A DNA stretch of 64,000 nt, from assembly GCA_023055425.1 (NCBI GenBank), contig JALGPY010000003.1, positions 72,639,491 through 72,703,490 on the forward strand, given 5' to 3'. This document shows, in pieces, positions 11,748-27,268 of this stretch. Made by a program: the position numbers and the translations under genes. Position 1 is the first letter of the stretch, and each line of letters begins with the position of its first letter. The notes beneath the pieces were generated by a model. It was given only the letters and a program-made list of their open reading frames with translations, was not told the DNA's origin and made no database searches. Source of the stretch: Linanthus parryae. Taxonomy: Eukaryota; Streptophyta; Magnoliopsida; Ericales; Polemoniaceae.

Positions 11748-13024
11748 TGTTGGTGTGTCCCTGGTGACAATTTATATTATCTGGCATTTATTAATGATAA
11801 GGTCATTCTAGTCATTTTTTTACATATATGTTGACACAATAAAGTCCTTAAAATACCTGTTGTATTCTAAAATATCTCTAGTCTATTATTAATATTAGTT
11901 ATGACGACTATAATGCATCGAGACTAGTATGTGAGTAGATTGATACGAGATACGTAGTCTAATGTATGGGTACAGATTAGGATTATTGACGTATTGGATT
12001 GGCCCGCCATGAGAACACTGCATAAAATATTATGTGGGTGTTACAAGTGTTTCTTATAGTGACAATGAAGTTGTGGTCCTATGACTTGAAGTCAATGCAG
12101 TCCCTTGATAACGAGTGTCATTTTAAAATGTTCAAACATCCCGCTGTAACAAGGTGATTATTAAGTCGATAATTTGGCATGTTATGAATCGTGCTAAGTG
12201 GTGAGTGATGTAGATATGATCTACCTTTCCTACATAACATGAGTAAACAATGTACGGTCGTGATCAAATGAATCAATATTAGCTAAATCCACTAAAGGAA
12301 TTAAGAAATTATAGATTGGATATACAAACGTGACATTTTTGGCCTTATGTCTAATGTCTAATATGGATATATGGACAAAAGGATTATACAACACTGGTCC
12401 ACTGGTCATAGAGGTTCGTCATATCACTTGCACCCCTATTAATTTGGTAACACTTATGTATTGCTAGATGTGGATGAGTGTCAGTAATAATTATTAAATG
12501 TGATTTAATTTATTATTGCCAACATAATCAGGGAGCTACAGGGTCACAAGCAAGAATGGTTCAAACTGGAACTAATAACTCATTACTAGGACTATAGAGC
12601 AAAGCTGAATTTTAGACTCAGGTGTAAGATAATCATAATTGTTAGTAATAAAAGTAAAGTCGAATTATCTCATCCCTACAAATACCCTTGCACCGTGGCT
12701 AGAGTTCTCATACTTTTACACACTATTTGTATACGAAACATAATATCTAGGATTCTGAGAGAGGGGGAGGAGGCTTGAGGCGTTCTATTTCATCTAGTTC
12801 CGTGAAACAAGATCAACCTTCTTCCTCAAGCATGCTAGAATTAGCGAATGAGTGTGGTTAGATCATTCGTGTGGATACCTTTAGAGGCACTTCAATCTCC
12901 AGCGTTGTGATCGTCACCAGTCACGGCGACTGAGGTAAACCTCTATTCATCAGATTATGCTCATCCACAATAATGATTTGAGATTTTATCGTCTTACCGA
13001 GTTCTATGTAGAGACAAAACAAAC
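11748..13024 (+). repeat. 3' LTR of copia-A
   Basis: Starts TGTTGGTGTGTCCCTGG directly after a polypurine tract (about 11733-11747) that follows the RNase H remnant. I place the end at AAACA (13024), which gives a matching short inverted terminus; this border is uncertain. It contains no coding region. It lies next to the spliced pseudogene that ends near 13.4 kb. Confidence 0.6.
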
Positions 13025-13423
13025 ATATTGTCAATTAACTAATACATTATCGAATATAAAATGATTGACTTGCTTGTCTCTATCACACCTGAGTCAAAGG
13101 GATTTTGAGCTTGAGTAGAGCTTGAACCACTTTCCAAATTACGTTGAGCATGAACTTGGATATCATGTAGATTTGGTCGCATTTGATTTCCTGTCACATA
13201 CAACGCTATGAAACATAAACATATTGCCTTGCATTTTAATAGTAGCATAAGACAGTTAATGCACCTCCACGTTTATATGGGGCTACATCTTTGCACTCAG
13301 TTGAAGATGCATACGTTATGTTTTGAAGATTATCGTCAATTCCTTTATAAGATGCATGACCTGATTATATGCGATATACACGTTGTCACATAATCATCTA
13401 TAACAAATTTGACATTATCTTAC

Positions 13424-14840
13424 CTGACGATTCTCCACATTGGTTGACCAACCATTGGAGAACATCATGTTTAGATATTCCATGAGATAAAGCTTGAATG
13501 ATAATATCTTGATACGTTAAAGCGAATTTGAATATAGTACCTTCTTCGCTCGCATCGCCAACGATGTCCATGAAATTCCCTCGAGTATCTTCCATTTCTG
13601 CCATCACTGGATGTGAGCGCCGGCTCTGTTCTTCTAAACTCATTCTCTTGGCAAGTTTAACTCGCTCTTCTTCTTGTCGTCTTCGACGGTTTCAACTTGT
13701 TCTGCTATAACTCTTGACTCTTCAAGTGCATCTTCAAATTCTTTTTCATTATCAATTTCTGCTTCTTTTTCTCTTGGAGATACCTCATCAATTGTCTCTT
13801 CTGAATCTATAACATGTGTTATAATATATTATATTCGAATTGTTGAAGTTGAAAGAACTATAAGTATCAAATGTTCTTACCATCATCGATGCCAATTGTC
13901 GCGTCTGGATTATATTATACAAAATCTTTGATGCTTGCTTGGCGATTACTTGCTGGATTCTTCTTCGAAGGAAGTTGAGTTACTCTAGGTACTGGGCATT
14001 TTTGTCTTTGGAATTGAATCTTCATCATCGATCGTATTCTTTCTTGGTCGTTTAACTTGCTTAGCCCTCCCTGTGTGTTGTCGAATCTGTTGGAAGATCA
14101 CTAGACGTTCTCATCTCTTTCGTACTCGCAGCTGATTCAACAATGGAAGAGATAAAATCATCAAGTGCTGGTCGAATTCGTCTTCGACTTTCAGGATCCA
14201 TTGCCATCTTAGGTTAGATTATCACTCCAGCTTGATGCTTCGAACGAAGTTCATTGATGATTTTTGCGCTGCGATCACCAGATGCGTATCTCCTGAAACA
14301 ACAATATAATACAAACTTGTTAAATTGTTTGTTTGTTCCATTTTGCTCGAGGGAAGATGAAAATAATATCATCATACCTGGTTAAATGAGTCAGCGTAAG
14401 TCTTTCTTGCATTGTAGGAATTCTTTCTGATTAAAGCAATTTTCTCTTGCAATATCAAATCAGCACATAAAATGCCTTTCTTTGTCCAAAAGCGAATAGA
14501 ACCCGTATTCGCGTTCGCTCTCAGAAAAAGAAGACTTCAAAGGATGATCACATTTCTTGATGGCAAGAGCTCTGCTTGGTCGAAATCTATCCAAAGACTT
14601 TGCCTGAAGACGAACTTGCGCATTCCAAAAGGCTACCCAGTTGGGTGTTGTCTCTCCCTATCTATTCCCAGATGGCTGAACTTAAGGAAGCATGGCCAAG
14701 ACTGACTCATCGCATTTTCCATACAACAATCTCTTATAGCAATTTTGAGTTGCTGAATCAAGCCAAAAGCTAAGTGCGACAGCATCAAAGTCGAATTGAG
14801 GACTGACTCGGATTGGATCATAATCCACAATTATAAGTAA
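13424..14840 (-). pseudogene. Unrecognised spliced gene remnant, frameshifted
   Basis: Three exon-like blocks on the reverse strand have convincing junctions: 14840-14378 ending AACCAG then GTATGATG; 14292-13881 starting after TTGTTTCAG and ending GATG then GTAAGAAC; 13806-13424 starting after GTTATAG and ending CGTCAG then GTAAGATA. Readable peptide includes NARKTYADSFNQ, RYASGDRSAKIINELRSKHQ, MAMDPESRRRIRPALDDF and FALTYQDIIIQALSHGISKH. The middle block has an in-frame stop after AGVII and two frame changes, so it is a pseudogene. I do not recognise the family. Charged, coiled stretches suggest a transposon-associated or DNA-binding protein, but that is a guess. Confidence 0.4.
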
Positions 14841-15106
14841 TCATCTGTCTCATCATCGTATTCAGACAAGGCTGGCAATGAGCCTCTCGCACACCACTTC
14901 AGAAACCTAGAATAACATGTCCCAGCTTAATTTTCCCAACATCATACTAGTTTTTAAGTCACAACTATTTAATAAATCATATTTCTTTCTTAATATTCTC
15001 ATTATTTTCTGTTTCGCAGTTTAAATTTTGTTCTCTAAATGTTGGAGGACAATTGGATTTTACTATTTTAACATTTCTTTTCTAAAACTTACCAACCAAT
15101 ACAAAC

Positions 15107-15324
15107 TCCACATACACGTTGTTATCCGTGGTGGGATCTATATTTACTAAATTGGGGGATGTCAGTAAATCCTTGTACCAGGTTTTAGTTGAGGGGCTAA
15201 AATAACATAAGATAGGACACTGAGGAGCTGAACTGCGCTGAACTGCAAAAAGAGGCAGAGAATTGTCAACCATCAAAACGACGCCGCTCTCTAATTCTTC
15301 TTCTTCGGTGAGTCCACGACACAC
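15107..15324 (-). CDS. Possible first exon of a gene divergent from ATP2
   Basis: Open reverse-strand frame of about 73 codons from ATG at 15324, starting MCRGLTEEEELESGVV and ending before GGTTG then GTAAGTTTTAG, a good donor site. A candidate acceptor, TTATTCTAG, is at about 14913, and reading on from there reaches a stop by about 14836. The phase at this acceptor does not give a clean join, so the model is incomplete. The start is 195 bp from the ATP2 ATG, so the two could share a bidirectional promoter. I do not recognise the product. It may be a real small gene, a truncated one, or chance. Confidence 0.25.
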
Positions 15325-15460
15325 AAAATTTCCCCTATATCATTTCCGGAAAATGGGCAAATGGTAAAAACCCCGAGTTAGATTGGGGCATAGTGACAGT
15401 CTCTGCAAAGTCGTGGAGAGAACAACACAGTAGTAGATAAAGAGGCACCACACCCCCTTC

Positions 15461-15513
15461 AAACCCTAGTCTCTCTCCCCCCATCTCTCCATCTCTCTCT
15501 CTCTCTCTCTACC
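15461..15513 (+). promoter_or_regulatory. ATP2 leader: telo-box and CT-rich tract
   Basis: AAACCCTA at 15461-15468 is a telo-box, frequent in leaders and promoters of plant genes for translation and mitochondrial proteins. It is followed by a CT-rich run (about 15470-15511) ending 5-8 bases before the start codon. CT tracts are common in plant 5' UTRs of highly expressed genes. I see no convincing TATA box, so the transcription start is not fixed. Confidence 0.5.
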
Positions 15514-15518
15514 AAACC

Positions 15519-19290
<3,772 letters not shown>

Positions 19291-20591
19291 ACAACCTGAT
19301 CTCTTTGATTTTTTTTGTGTACTTGTCTCCAATATTTGCAGAAATAATAATTTAGATGATGATGGTTTTGCCACATCTGGAATTTTTCTTTCTTTCTGAG
19401 AGCAACTGTCCCAGGATTTTTCTGTTTGTGTTTTATATCCTTGGTGGAATGTTCGTAGAGAAACAGAGCTGAGGACTTGTATATCTTTCCTTGTTTATTT
19501 TGAGGAGAATATTTTGATGACGAAATAGTGATGTTTTCCATTTCTTCCTTGTTAGCACCTCTATGTGGCTAAAAAGTTACAGGTGTGCGATCTTAAATCT
19601 TGGAATATTTTGTTGAATGTGAAACTTCTGCTTTTAGCTAGAAACGCATACCAAGTACTCGCAATGAATCCCCTTCATTACATAGCAATAACATTCCGTG
19701 GCTGTAGTTACTCTCGTTCTGTCACTAAGCTGATGAGGTGCTTTACTTCTTGGTCGTGGCCTCTGGAACCGAGTGAAGACTACGTTTGGGCTGTTCTGAT
19801 GACTTGTGACTGAGTGAGTTCTTTTGCATCTCTAATTTTTTGGGTGTTTGGATATGACTAAATTATATTAGATTTATAAACAAAATTTTATTTTTGCAAT
19901 TACGATATATCTTATAAATGATGGTTTTAATTACACAAGCTAGTTTTATGCATACACAATTATTTCGTTGCTGTGATAAATATGCCATCATATAAATATG
20001 TTGTATTTTCAAAGCAGCACATTTCAAACCCTCCAGGACAAGTTCCATAGGTTCCACTCTCTATTTGCCTAGAGAGCAATTGCATAGCTGACCTTCAACC
20101 GACGCCCGGCCACCACCTCCGGTCGTCACTTCCACATTCACGGCCAGGGGCAGACTCACATTGAGACCCCTGGGGTCCTTTGCCCCCAGTCCATGAAAAA
20201 GTTCTACTAATATGTTCATACATGTTTACAATAATATTTACAAGGGACTCCATCTTATATGAAATTCATCCACGTCAACCCTTGAGTAAAAAATTTCCAC
20301 ATGTAATATACATAGTTACATTATTGATATTTTCATCCCCATGACATTGTTTAAGGGTTAAGAGTGCCCCACGACGCAAAATTTCCCTGTTCAGTCACTT
20401 GACGTGAGCTGAAACTCACAACACAACCATCATCACGGGCTCCAAATCGTTCGACAAGTCTAAGCAAATAACACTGCTGCCACCAAGACCACGACAACCA
20501 TCTGAACTTACCAAACCCAACCAACCATACCCACTACTGACGCCCCCAGGGCCAGAGGCACGGAGGGGCAATGGGGTCACTCCCACCCCCC
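19291..20591. other. ATP2 3' flank, no further gene
   Basis: The first 250 bp or so are probably the ATP2 3' UTR (T-rich; poly(A) site not fixed). Beyond it lies unassigned DNA. A GGGTGTTTGG at about 19843 resembles a hAT-type MITE end, but no matching end was found. CAGGGGCAGACTCAC near 20143 resembles a plant hAT terminus, again without a partner that shows a target duplication. Confidence 0.4.
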
Positions 20592-22369
20592 TGTAACACC
20601 CATAAATTTTAGAGCGGGAGTCACATTGCAATTGATTAAAAGTTTGAGTTAGTTGTGGAAATTTCTTTTTCATCAGTGTTTGCTGAGAATCGATCATCAG
20701 GAATTCCTTAAAACTTTTTTTTGACATAGGGGCTAATATACAATTACTGAAAAACTGGGGGCTCTAATGTAATTTCTTCAAAAAATGACTTATGGCTGAA
20801 AGCTGGCTAGCCAGAGAATACTGGAAGTTGTGAGATAGTTAGAGAATAGTTTTAAATATCGGGGCAATAATGCAAATTTTAGAACGTATAAGTTCCCCTA
20901 TAATTATACTTTTTCCCAAAAAGTTAGAAAACTACATTTTCACCCTTGGTGCAATAGAGCCATTTGTGACTTCCCTAACTTGCCACCTCATCTATTGAGG
21001 TGGCATTCCCACCTTTTCACCCTACTATCTGAATGAGAAGCAAATGTTCATCACCAGCACCATCATCTTCTTCTTCCTCCTCTTCAACCACCGACAACCA
21101 CCTAAAGACCACCACCTCCACCATTGTTATACCATTAAACCAACACCATATGCAAAACTGCTGTAGGTGTTGAGAATTGGAGAGTGAAAACTCTCTGTCA
21201 ATTTGAGGGTTCACTGAGAAACCAATCGCGAAAATAGGTAGGAACATTTGTGAACCCTAGAAGCTAAATCATCAAATTCATCATCTGTTTTGTAATTCGG
21301 TCACTAAATTTGGTTCGATGGTGTTCCCCACACCTAGGGGACTCAACTATATCGCCCAGATTGACGAATGTGCCGAGCTCGCCGGAAACTGGGAGGAGCC
21401 TCGTTGATTTCTGCAAATGTTCGCCGGAGCTTCTAGGTTGTCGGGATAGGGAATCAGCAGTGCTGATCAGGAGTACTAGACAGACTACCATGTAAGCATA
21501 TGAATGCTTATTTACCATTGACGAATGCTAGTTTGGATGTATGCATGTCTCTATGAGTATGATATGCAAAAATCATGGTATACAGAACGACTAATCTTGG
21601 ATATCGATATATATATGCACATGAAGCAGGCATGTATGAGTATTGTTCATTATTGTTTGGGCATACTTATTTAAGAACTGATTCCTATACCCTAGACCTC
21701 TGTATGGTAAATATTTATGGTACTCGGTCTACGCGCTTAACACAATTATGGGACCCGTTCTACGGGCTTACATTCATGTCATACGGGTTCAGTAGGTACA
21801 TTGCTAGCTCCCGGCTTGTAGGCAACTAGTACTACCCTTTGGAATGATGATCCAGTAGGGGGTGTGCACACTTAAGGTCTAGTTTGTCTTGGTGAATTCA
21901 TGGGTGGTACAGGAATGGGGAACTGAGTATGGAATTATCGTAATTGGCTTTTAGCGGATAACTTGAACTACTAGCATAACAATCCCTTTGCTATTTGATG
22001 TGGGTAAAGTTATTGAGACATATGTCTTAGAAGCATGGTTATGTGTTTCAAATCTATTTATATCTATTTCATTATCAAGTATATCTTGGTTGCTATAAAA
22101 TGATGTCGTTACATCCCTGCCTTCTATACTTGGCAGGTGAGTAGGCGGGAGTTCGGGAGATAGGTCATCACTTAGAGGATAACCATGCCAGTATTACAAG
22201 CTATGATAGTAAGTTTCTTTTAAATTCTAGTTTCTTTAATTATGTCTTGTAACAGAATCGTTAGGATTAGACTCATTGCTGAGCATTTCCGTGCTTAGCG
22301 GATGGCATCTTCGGAGAGTCTGGGGGATCCAAATGTAATTCTCCAGCCCTCTAGGAAGGGGGCGTTACG
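20592..22369. repeat. LTR-like repeat, probable solo LTR
   Basis: Starts TGTAACACCCATAAA and ends GGGGGCGTTACG, an imperfect inverted terminus of the TGTAACNCCC type seen in several Ty3/gypsy LTRs. Flanks are CCCCC (20587-20591) and CCCCA (22370-22374), a 4 of 5 match. No gag or pol text lies inside. A block at 20730-20800 resembles text in the 3.3-kb solo LTR at 33061-36375 (a non-coding line about ATGTAATTTCT), which suggests a related family. The C-rich flanks make the duplication weak evidence, and the final CG instead of CA needs one mutation. Confidence 0.5.
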
Positions 22370-22779
22370 CCCCACAAAGATTTTGAAGAACTACATATTC
22401 ACTCCCAATTTTGAAGAATTATTCAGTTATGCCCCCTTCTTATTACAAATGTGCCCCTAAGAAATCACAAATATGTTTATAATGTTGACATATTTGCTTC
22501 TAAGGACCCTTACACACACATTTCATAAGATCCCTATCTCTTCAAAATCTTGCCCCCTCTTCCTAAAATCCTACCTCTGCCAATGGTCGTCGCCAATCGT
22601 CCGAGAAATCAAATCAAGCACCCAACACTGCCACTCTTCACCATAAATTTCTAATGAAGAAAAACTAAGACATAAATCACTGGCACCCAAATCGCCTAAA
22701 ATATCTAATGATTTTTTAACAGGAAGCTTTAAAAAGTCATTCATAATGAAAGAAGAGCTATCACATCTCACTGTACAGA
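22370..22779. other. No gene seen
   Basis: Unassigned, with GCCCCC-rich tags (22430, 22550) like those left of 20592, as if the LTR-like repeat split an older element. A short reverse frame at 22771-22571 is probably the trailing part of the LINE remnant. Confidence 0.35.
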
Positions 22780-23430
22780 TAGGTGTTCATTGACAAAACA
22801 CCTATCAACAAGAAGAAGGGAATTTTTATCACGGACATGAGCCACATAATTCCAATTTCTGGGAATAAAATAAAAAGAACAAGGAAAAAACTTATACCAA
22901 ATTGAGAAAATCATCAATGGTAGCTCCAATTCTAGCAGTTGACATTGAGTTATTTGGACACTTGATCATAGCTTCACAATCTGAAAATATGGAGATTTTT
23001 CCCATATTTCTCTTTAAACCCCACAGAATGGCTTCCCTGACAGCCATAGTCTCCAAAACAAGATGATCAACCAAGCCAGAAACTGGGATTAGCAGGCTGC
23101 TAATAAGGACTCCAGCTTAATTATGAAAAACCACAACCATACTGCCGTTAAAAGAACACGCATCCACAACAACATCAGTAAAGAAATTAAGATCTTCAAT
23201 AAGAGCGGGATTCTGCAAGGATGGCTTTCTGAGCTTTTGAACTATGGCCGAAGGAGGGTTAGCATTGCTATATTCGTTACATGATTTTTCCGCTTTCTGC
23301 ATAATCTGCAAGGGAGACCATCTCAGATTATTAAAATGCATGTCATTTCCGTCCCTCCAATTATTCTAGAAAATGGAGAAAATCTCACCTTGTAGTCTCT
23401 CGTTTGGCCCCATTGTTCAGTAGAGTTTGA
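22780..23430 (-). pseudogene. LINE (non-LTR) RNase H-domain fragment
   Basis: Reverse-strand pieces in order: GEIFSIFWNNWRDGNDMHFN (the linker common before the plant L1-type RNase H), FFTDVVVDACSFNGSMVVVF (first catalytic Asp in VDA), VLETMAVREAILWGLKRN (the Glu helix; consensus E-A-A is changed), ISIFSDCEAMIKC (second Asp, SD), and FIPRNWNYVAHVRD (conserved RN..AH block). This is the RNase H-like tail of a plant LINE ORF2. It is broken by stops between the pieces, and no endonuclease or RT is nearby, so it is a 5'-truncated dead copy. Confidence 0.75.
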
Positions 23431-23436
23431 CCCTTT

Positions 23437-23533
23437 TATTTCTACATGCCCATGAAATTACCTCCAGCTAGCATATTCAATTCATTTGTAGTGTCCGTAA
23501 CCATTGCATTATAGAAATAGATGAGTAGCTTAT
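23437..23533 (-). pseudogene. gypsy-2 gag, left fragment
   Basis: The reverse strand reads YFYNAMVTDTTNELNMLAGG then NFMGM before breaking. It continues, across the Athila element, the gag text at 40464-41295 (HRCPNHGELWYK directly upstream). The two pieces are separated by the Athila insertion with CTTAT duplicated at 23529-23533 and 40464-40468. gypsy-2 is itself an Athila relative. Confidence 0.8.
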
Positions 23534-25008
23534 TGACACGCTCTAACCACAAGTGTATGGTTGTCGTGTGTAGTAATAAACCGGAAATCCGGGTTATCGA
23601 ACCCAAGGGACTTTGTTTAAACTAATTATTATTCTAAACCTTATGTGGGTACGTCGCGAGTTGTGTTTTGTTCTAATTCTACTAAAATAAAAACGCAATA
23701 TTCTCAATTAAACGAGTGAAGTAGATCACGATTAATAAAGAATGAATTTTAGGGTTTTTGTAATATAAGGGAAAATACCGGGAATTCTCTAGGTTCACTA
23801 GGTTGATCTAAACTTTTGTTTTGATTCGTAAAACAACCACGTGTCTTTCACTATTAATCGAGCAATACTAAACTTACCGAGTTACCAAGCAAGTTCACTA
23901 TACTTAAAACCAAAGCAAACCGAGTTACCAAGTCTATTTTAGCTTTAAGCATGCATTAAAATCATAATTCTGCTCTAACGATCCTAGTTAACAATATCGA
24001 GTTACCAAACATTGATTCGACTAGGTGAATTATTCAATTTACCGACTAACTCTCACGGAGTTACCACGTGAAAATCAATTAAGTTTATCTCTACGTTAGC
24101 TACTCGCAAAGATAATGTGATTACAATCCTAAATAATCCATAACAATGAAAGAATACGTGAGATTAAGCTAAAACATGAATCACAATCATCAAAACATGA
24201 TATTTAGATCAAACCCTAGCTACACCAAACGACAATTCCCAGCAAATAACGTTTAGCTACTACTATTCATACTCAAAACGACAAGTTTCATGAGTTTAAA
24301 CATAAAAATCAAGAAAAGAGAAGAGTTGAGAATCCAAACGGATGATCCAAAGCTCCTAAGCTCTCCTAATAGCTTCTTGATCTCCCCAAAAGTGTTTCTA
24401 ACGTGAGGAACTACTGAAAAAGTCGACCTAGAATACTTAAATACATTCCATAATACGATTACAAAGTTTGGATAAACTACGAAAAAGCCCCGCACAAAAT
24501 TCTCCATTCCAGCGATGTCTTCGTACGAGACAAATGCTCTTCGTACGAAGGTCTTCTTATATAGATACTGCAAGCTTGTTTGAGAAGACTTTCTCCAGAA
24601 CCCTTGGCTAAGTGTTTTGTCTTCGTACGAAGACAATTGTCTTCGTATTCGTACGAAAACCTCCTTTTTCAGCATTCTTTCTTTGAATTTTTCCTTCCTT
24701 CCTTTGACTTTCTTCTTGCTTCCTTTGACTTTCCTTTGAGTTCCTTGCTTCCGAAGTTCGTTTCCATCTCCCGCATGATCCTCCAAGCCCTGTTTTCCTG
24801 CGAATCACAACACGAAAACACAACCTGCGATCATATCACAATAAAAGATCAAATAACTAAAGAAACGTCCGGATTTAACAAGTAAAGCACATGAACTCAC
24901 ATTATCACATTTTAGCTCAATTTACTCAAAAGACGACGAATTCTCCATGTTAAGCACGCAAAACGTAGAAATAAAAGGCATAAAATAACTCCGAAAACGG
25001 AGTTATCA
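23534..25008 (-). repeat. 3' LTR of Athila copy 1
   Basis: Bounded by TGACACGC at 23534 and GTTATCA at 25008 on the forward strand. It holds a perfect hairpin near its reverse-strand start (24985-25006, ATAACTCCG, AAAA, CGGAGTTAT) and palindromes of the CTTCGTACGAAG type at 24519-24658. Reading frames across the palindromes give FVRRQ/SYED-like peptides, which are by-products of the repeats. Confidence 0.9.
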
Positions 25009-25022
25009 ACTACCCCCAAACT
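25009..25022 (-). other. Polypurine tract of Athila copy 1
   Basis: Reverse-strand TTTGGGGGTAGT directly before the 3' LTR, the expected plus-strand primer of an LTR element. Confidence 0.75.
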
Positions 25023-27013
25023 ACCTTTCGCTCGTCCCGAGCAAATTTCCCAAGTCAATTTCATTTCTCAAGCCAAAACTTCTCTCAGTTTCCCGCAATC
25101 CATCCAACTTTGCATACTAACCTAATTATTCATTGCATAACTTCCCTACGCCATTTGCATACTTCCACCTCACATTGCATACAAAACCATTATCAATTGC
25201 ATACTAGTCCGAGTAGATCAATCCACAAACCGTCCTTTTTACTAGTCGACACGACTCGATTATACACAATGCACCTATATGCAAATGCAATATTAACAAT
25301 GCAAGTATTGAAATAACAAATTTCCTTTTTCTTTTGCGAGATTGGGCAATCTCCATTAGCTTAAACCGATTTACACGAAGAGATGAGAAATCTAGACACA
25401 AGGAATGAGTTGAAATAAAATTCGACAACACGAATCTCCCTTAGCTAGTATAGAGAACCTAGCTTTATTAAGTACAAGAACGCAATACCTTTTCATGTGT
25501 GCCACAAAATAAGAGGCTACGCTAGGCTAAGCCACGTTCAAGGTCCGAGCTCCTAATCCGCTAACGGGTTTAGAATGATGAGGCTTTAGGGACAAATAGG
25601 TAAATAATCAAGCACGAGTCCTAAAGCGTCACATTCTCACAAATACCACATCTCACACACCCTCACAACAATGAGAGAAACCAAGCCCGAAACTCACCAT
25701 CTCCGGCCCTCGATCCCCTCACACCCCGGTACAATTACGATCTCCGCGGCTATTGTCATGAATGATGTATAAGACAAAACTTCCCGTTCGTGAACTAGTC
25801 GCTTCTCCACTCGATCTTCCACAACGCTTCTCATTCTTTCTTTATTCAACTCTCCTTTTTTTCTCTCTTTTCTTTTTTTTATGTTTTTTTTTTCTTTTTT
25901 TTTCCGTTTTCTTTTCGATCTCTCAAATTTCTGCACAATTTCTTCAATATACATCTCGAGTGGTCTTCCAAGTGTCAAGCAAAAATATGATAATAAGGGG
26001 AGATAATAACCAAATCAACACATATGAATCACAAATAAATGTCTCTCCCCCTAACTCGATGAAATCCTCGGTGTAACAAACGAAGCCGCTAACACAATAA
26101 CGCACGTGTGGGGATGGAGTCGTCGCAAGCTCAATCTCGATGTCCGAAGTCAAAAGTCGACACCCCCACACTCGAATGTAATCCTGTCCCCTCTCAAGTA
26201 GCCAATCGAGTATATGTCTCGTGCCTAATCCAACCAAACCTCCTACACCATGAAGAGTAAGATCCGGTACCTAGCACGATCCACCTATTAAATTTCCCCA
26301 ACCCAAGTTTTGTGTGTATTAGATGTTACACACTCACGGCTCTCCTCACTTGTGTCCATGTTGTAATGCCATGAAACACCGCCACACCAAAGTGCGCAAG
26401 CCTACACTCACTCACCCTCGCATTCCCCTCGAAGATCACAAATGAAGCGCATGCGATATGTAAGACTCACACAAATATAGCATGAAGTACTCCCTCATCG
26501 AACCCCCTCAACTACAACACCCTCGTGACGCACTAAAGCGGCGATTCTAACCAATCAATGATTAAGGCCAAGAATCGTCACCCTAAGTCCAGAGGTTATC
26601 AAAGAATCCAAGGTTCAAAACAGGGTTTACTAGTGGTCCTACAAGGTAAGTTCTATAAGCAGTGAGTGCTCTAATACACACCTCGCACAGCTGTTCTGTG
26701 TGCCACTACGAGGCGGGTTGGCGACTACCTAAGATGTACACAAGAACTTTCGGCTTGTTTAGCTCACACCTAGCTCAACCCTTGTAAGAAAACTAGGCAC
26801 ACACTTTAGATTTGAAAAATTAAGTCCGTGTGTAAAATAGGCACGCATTCCCGTAAAGAAAGCTTCTCTATACTTACTAAGGGAAACTCACATTGTCACT
26901 CTCAATCGCAATTCAGGCCCTATGCCTAAAAATCTCACACTTCTCGATTTTACCGAATTTTCAGCTTCTTTTGATTGCCCTTTCTCAAATTTTTAATTTT
27001 TTTGTTTTTTACA

Positions 27014-27044
<31 letters not shown>

Positions 27045-27268
27045 TTTATACCTATACTTCATGCACGACCAACTCGACTAATAATGACTCGATAGTGGTG
27101 GGATGACTCAATAATAATAAAACGTGCACGCAAACATATGAATAATAAAGAGAAAATAAGGACATAACCAAAAATTCCTAACTAAATGCTGACATGGGCG
27201 ATGCAAAGACTAAATACTGACTAGTAAAAAGGTATCAACCACCCCCACACTAGAATGCATCGTTGTCC
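25023..27268 (-). other. Athila 3' non-coding region
   Basis: Between ORF3 and the polypurine tract. No gene is supported. It contains T-rich low-complexity tracts (25855-25915) and a T27 run at 27021-27047. Athila-type elements commonly have a long non-coding stretch here. Confidence 0.6.

Noticed and set aside
19843..20040. MITE starting GGGTGTTTGG after ATP2
   Set aside because: No inverted partner end or target duplication found.
20143..22590. One hAT element from CAGGGGCAGACTCAC to its reverse near 22585
   Set aside because: Only about 8 of 15 terminal bases agree and the 8-bp flanks do not match.
24253..24885. Frames with FVRRQLSSYEDK-like peptides on both strands (also near 29314, 39924, 42618, 58657)
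   Set aside because: They come from the CTTCGTACGAAG palindromes inside LTRs and change frame between copies.
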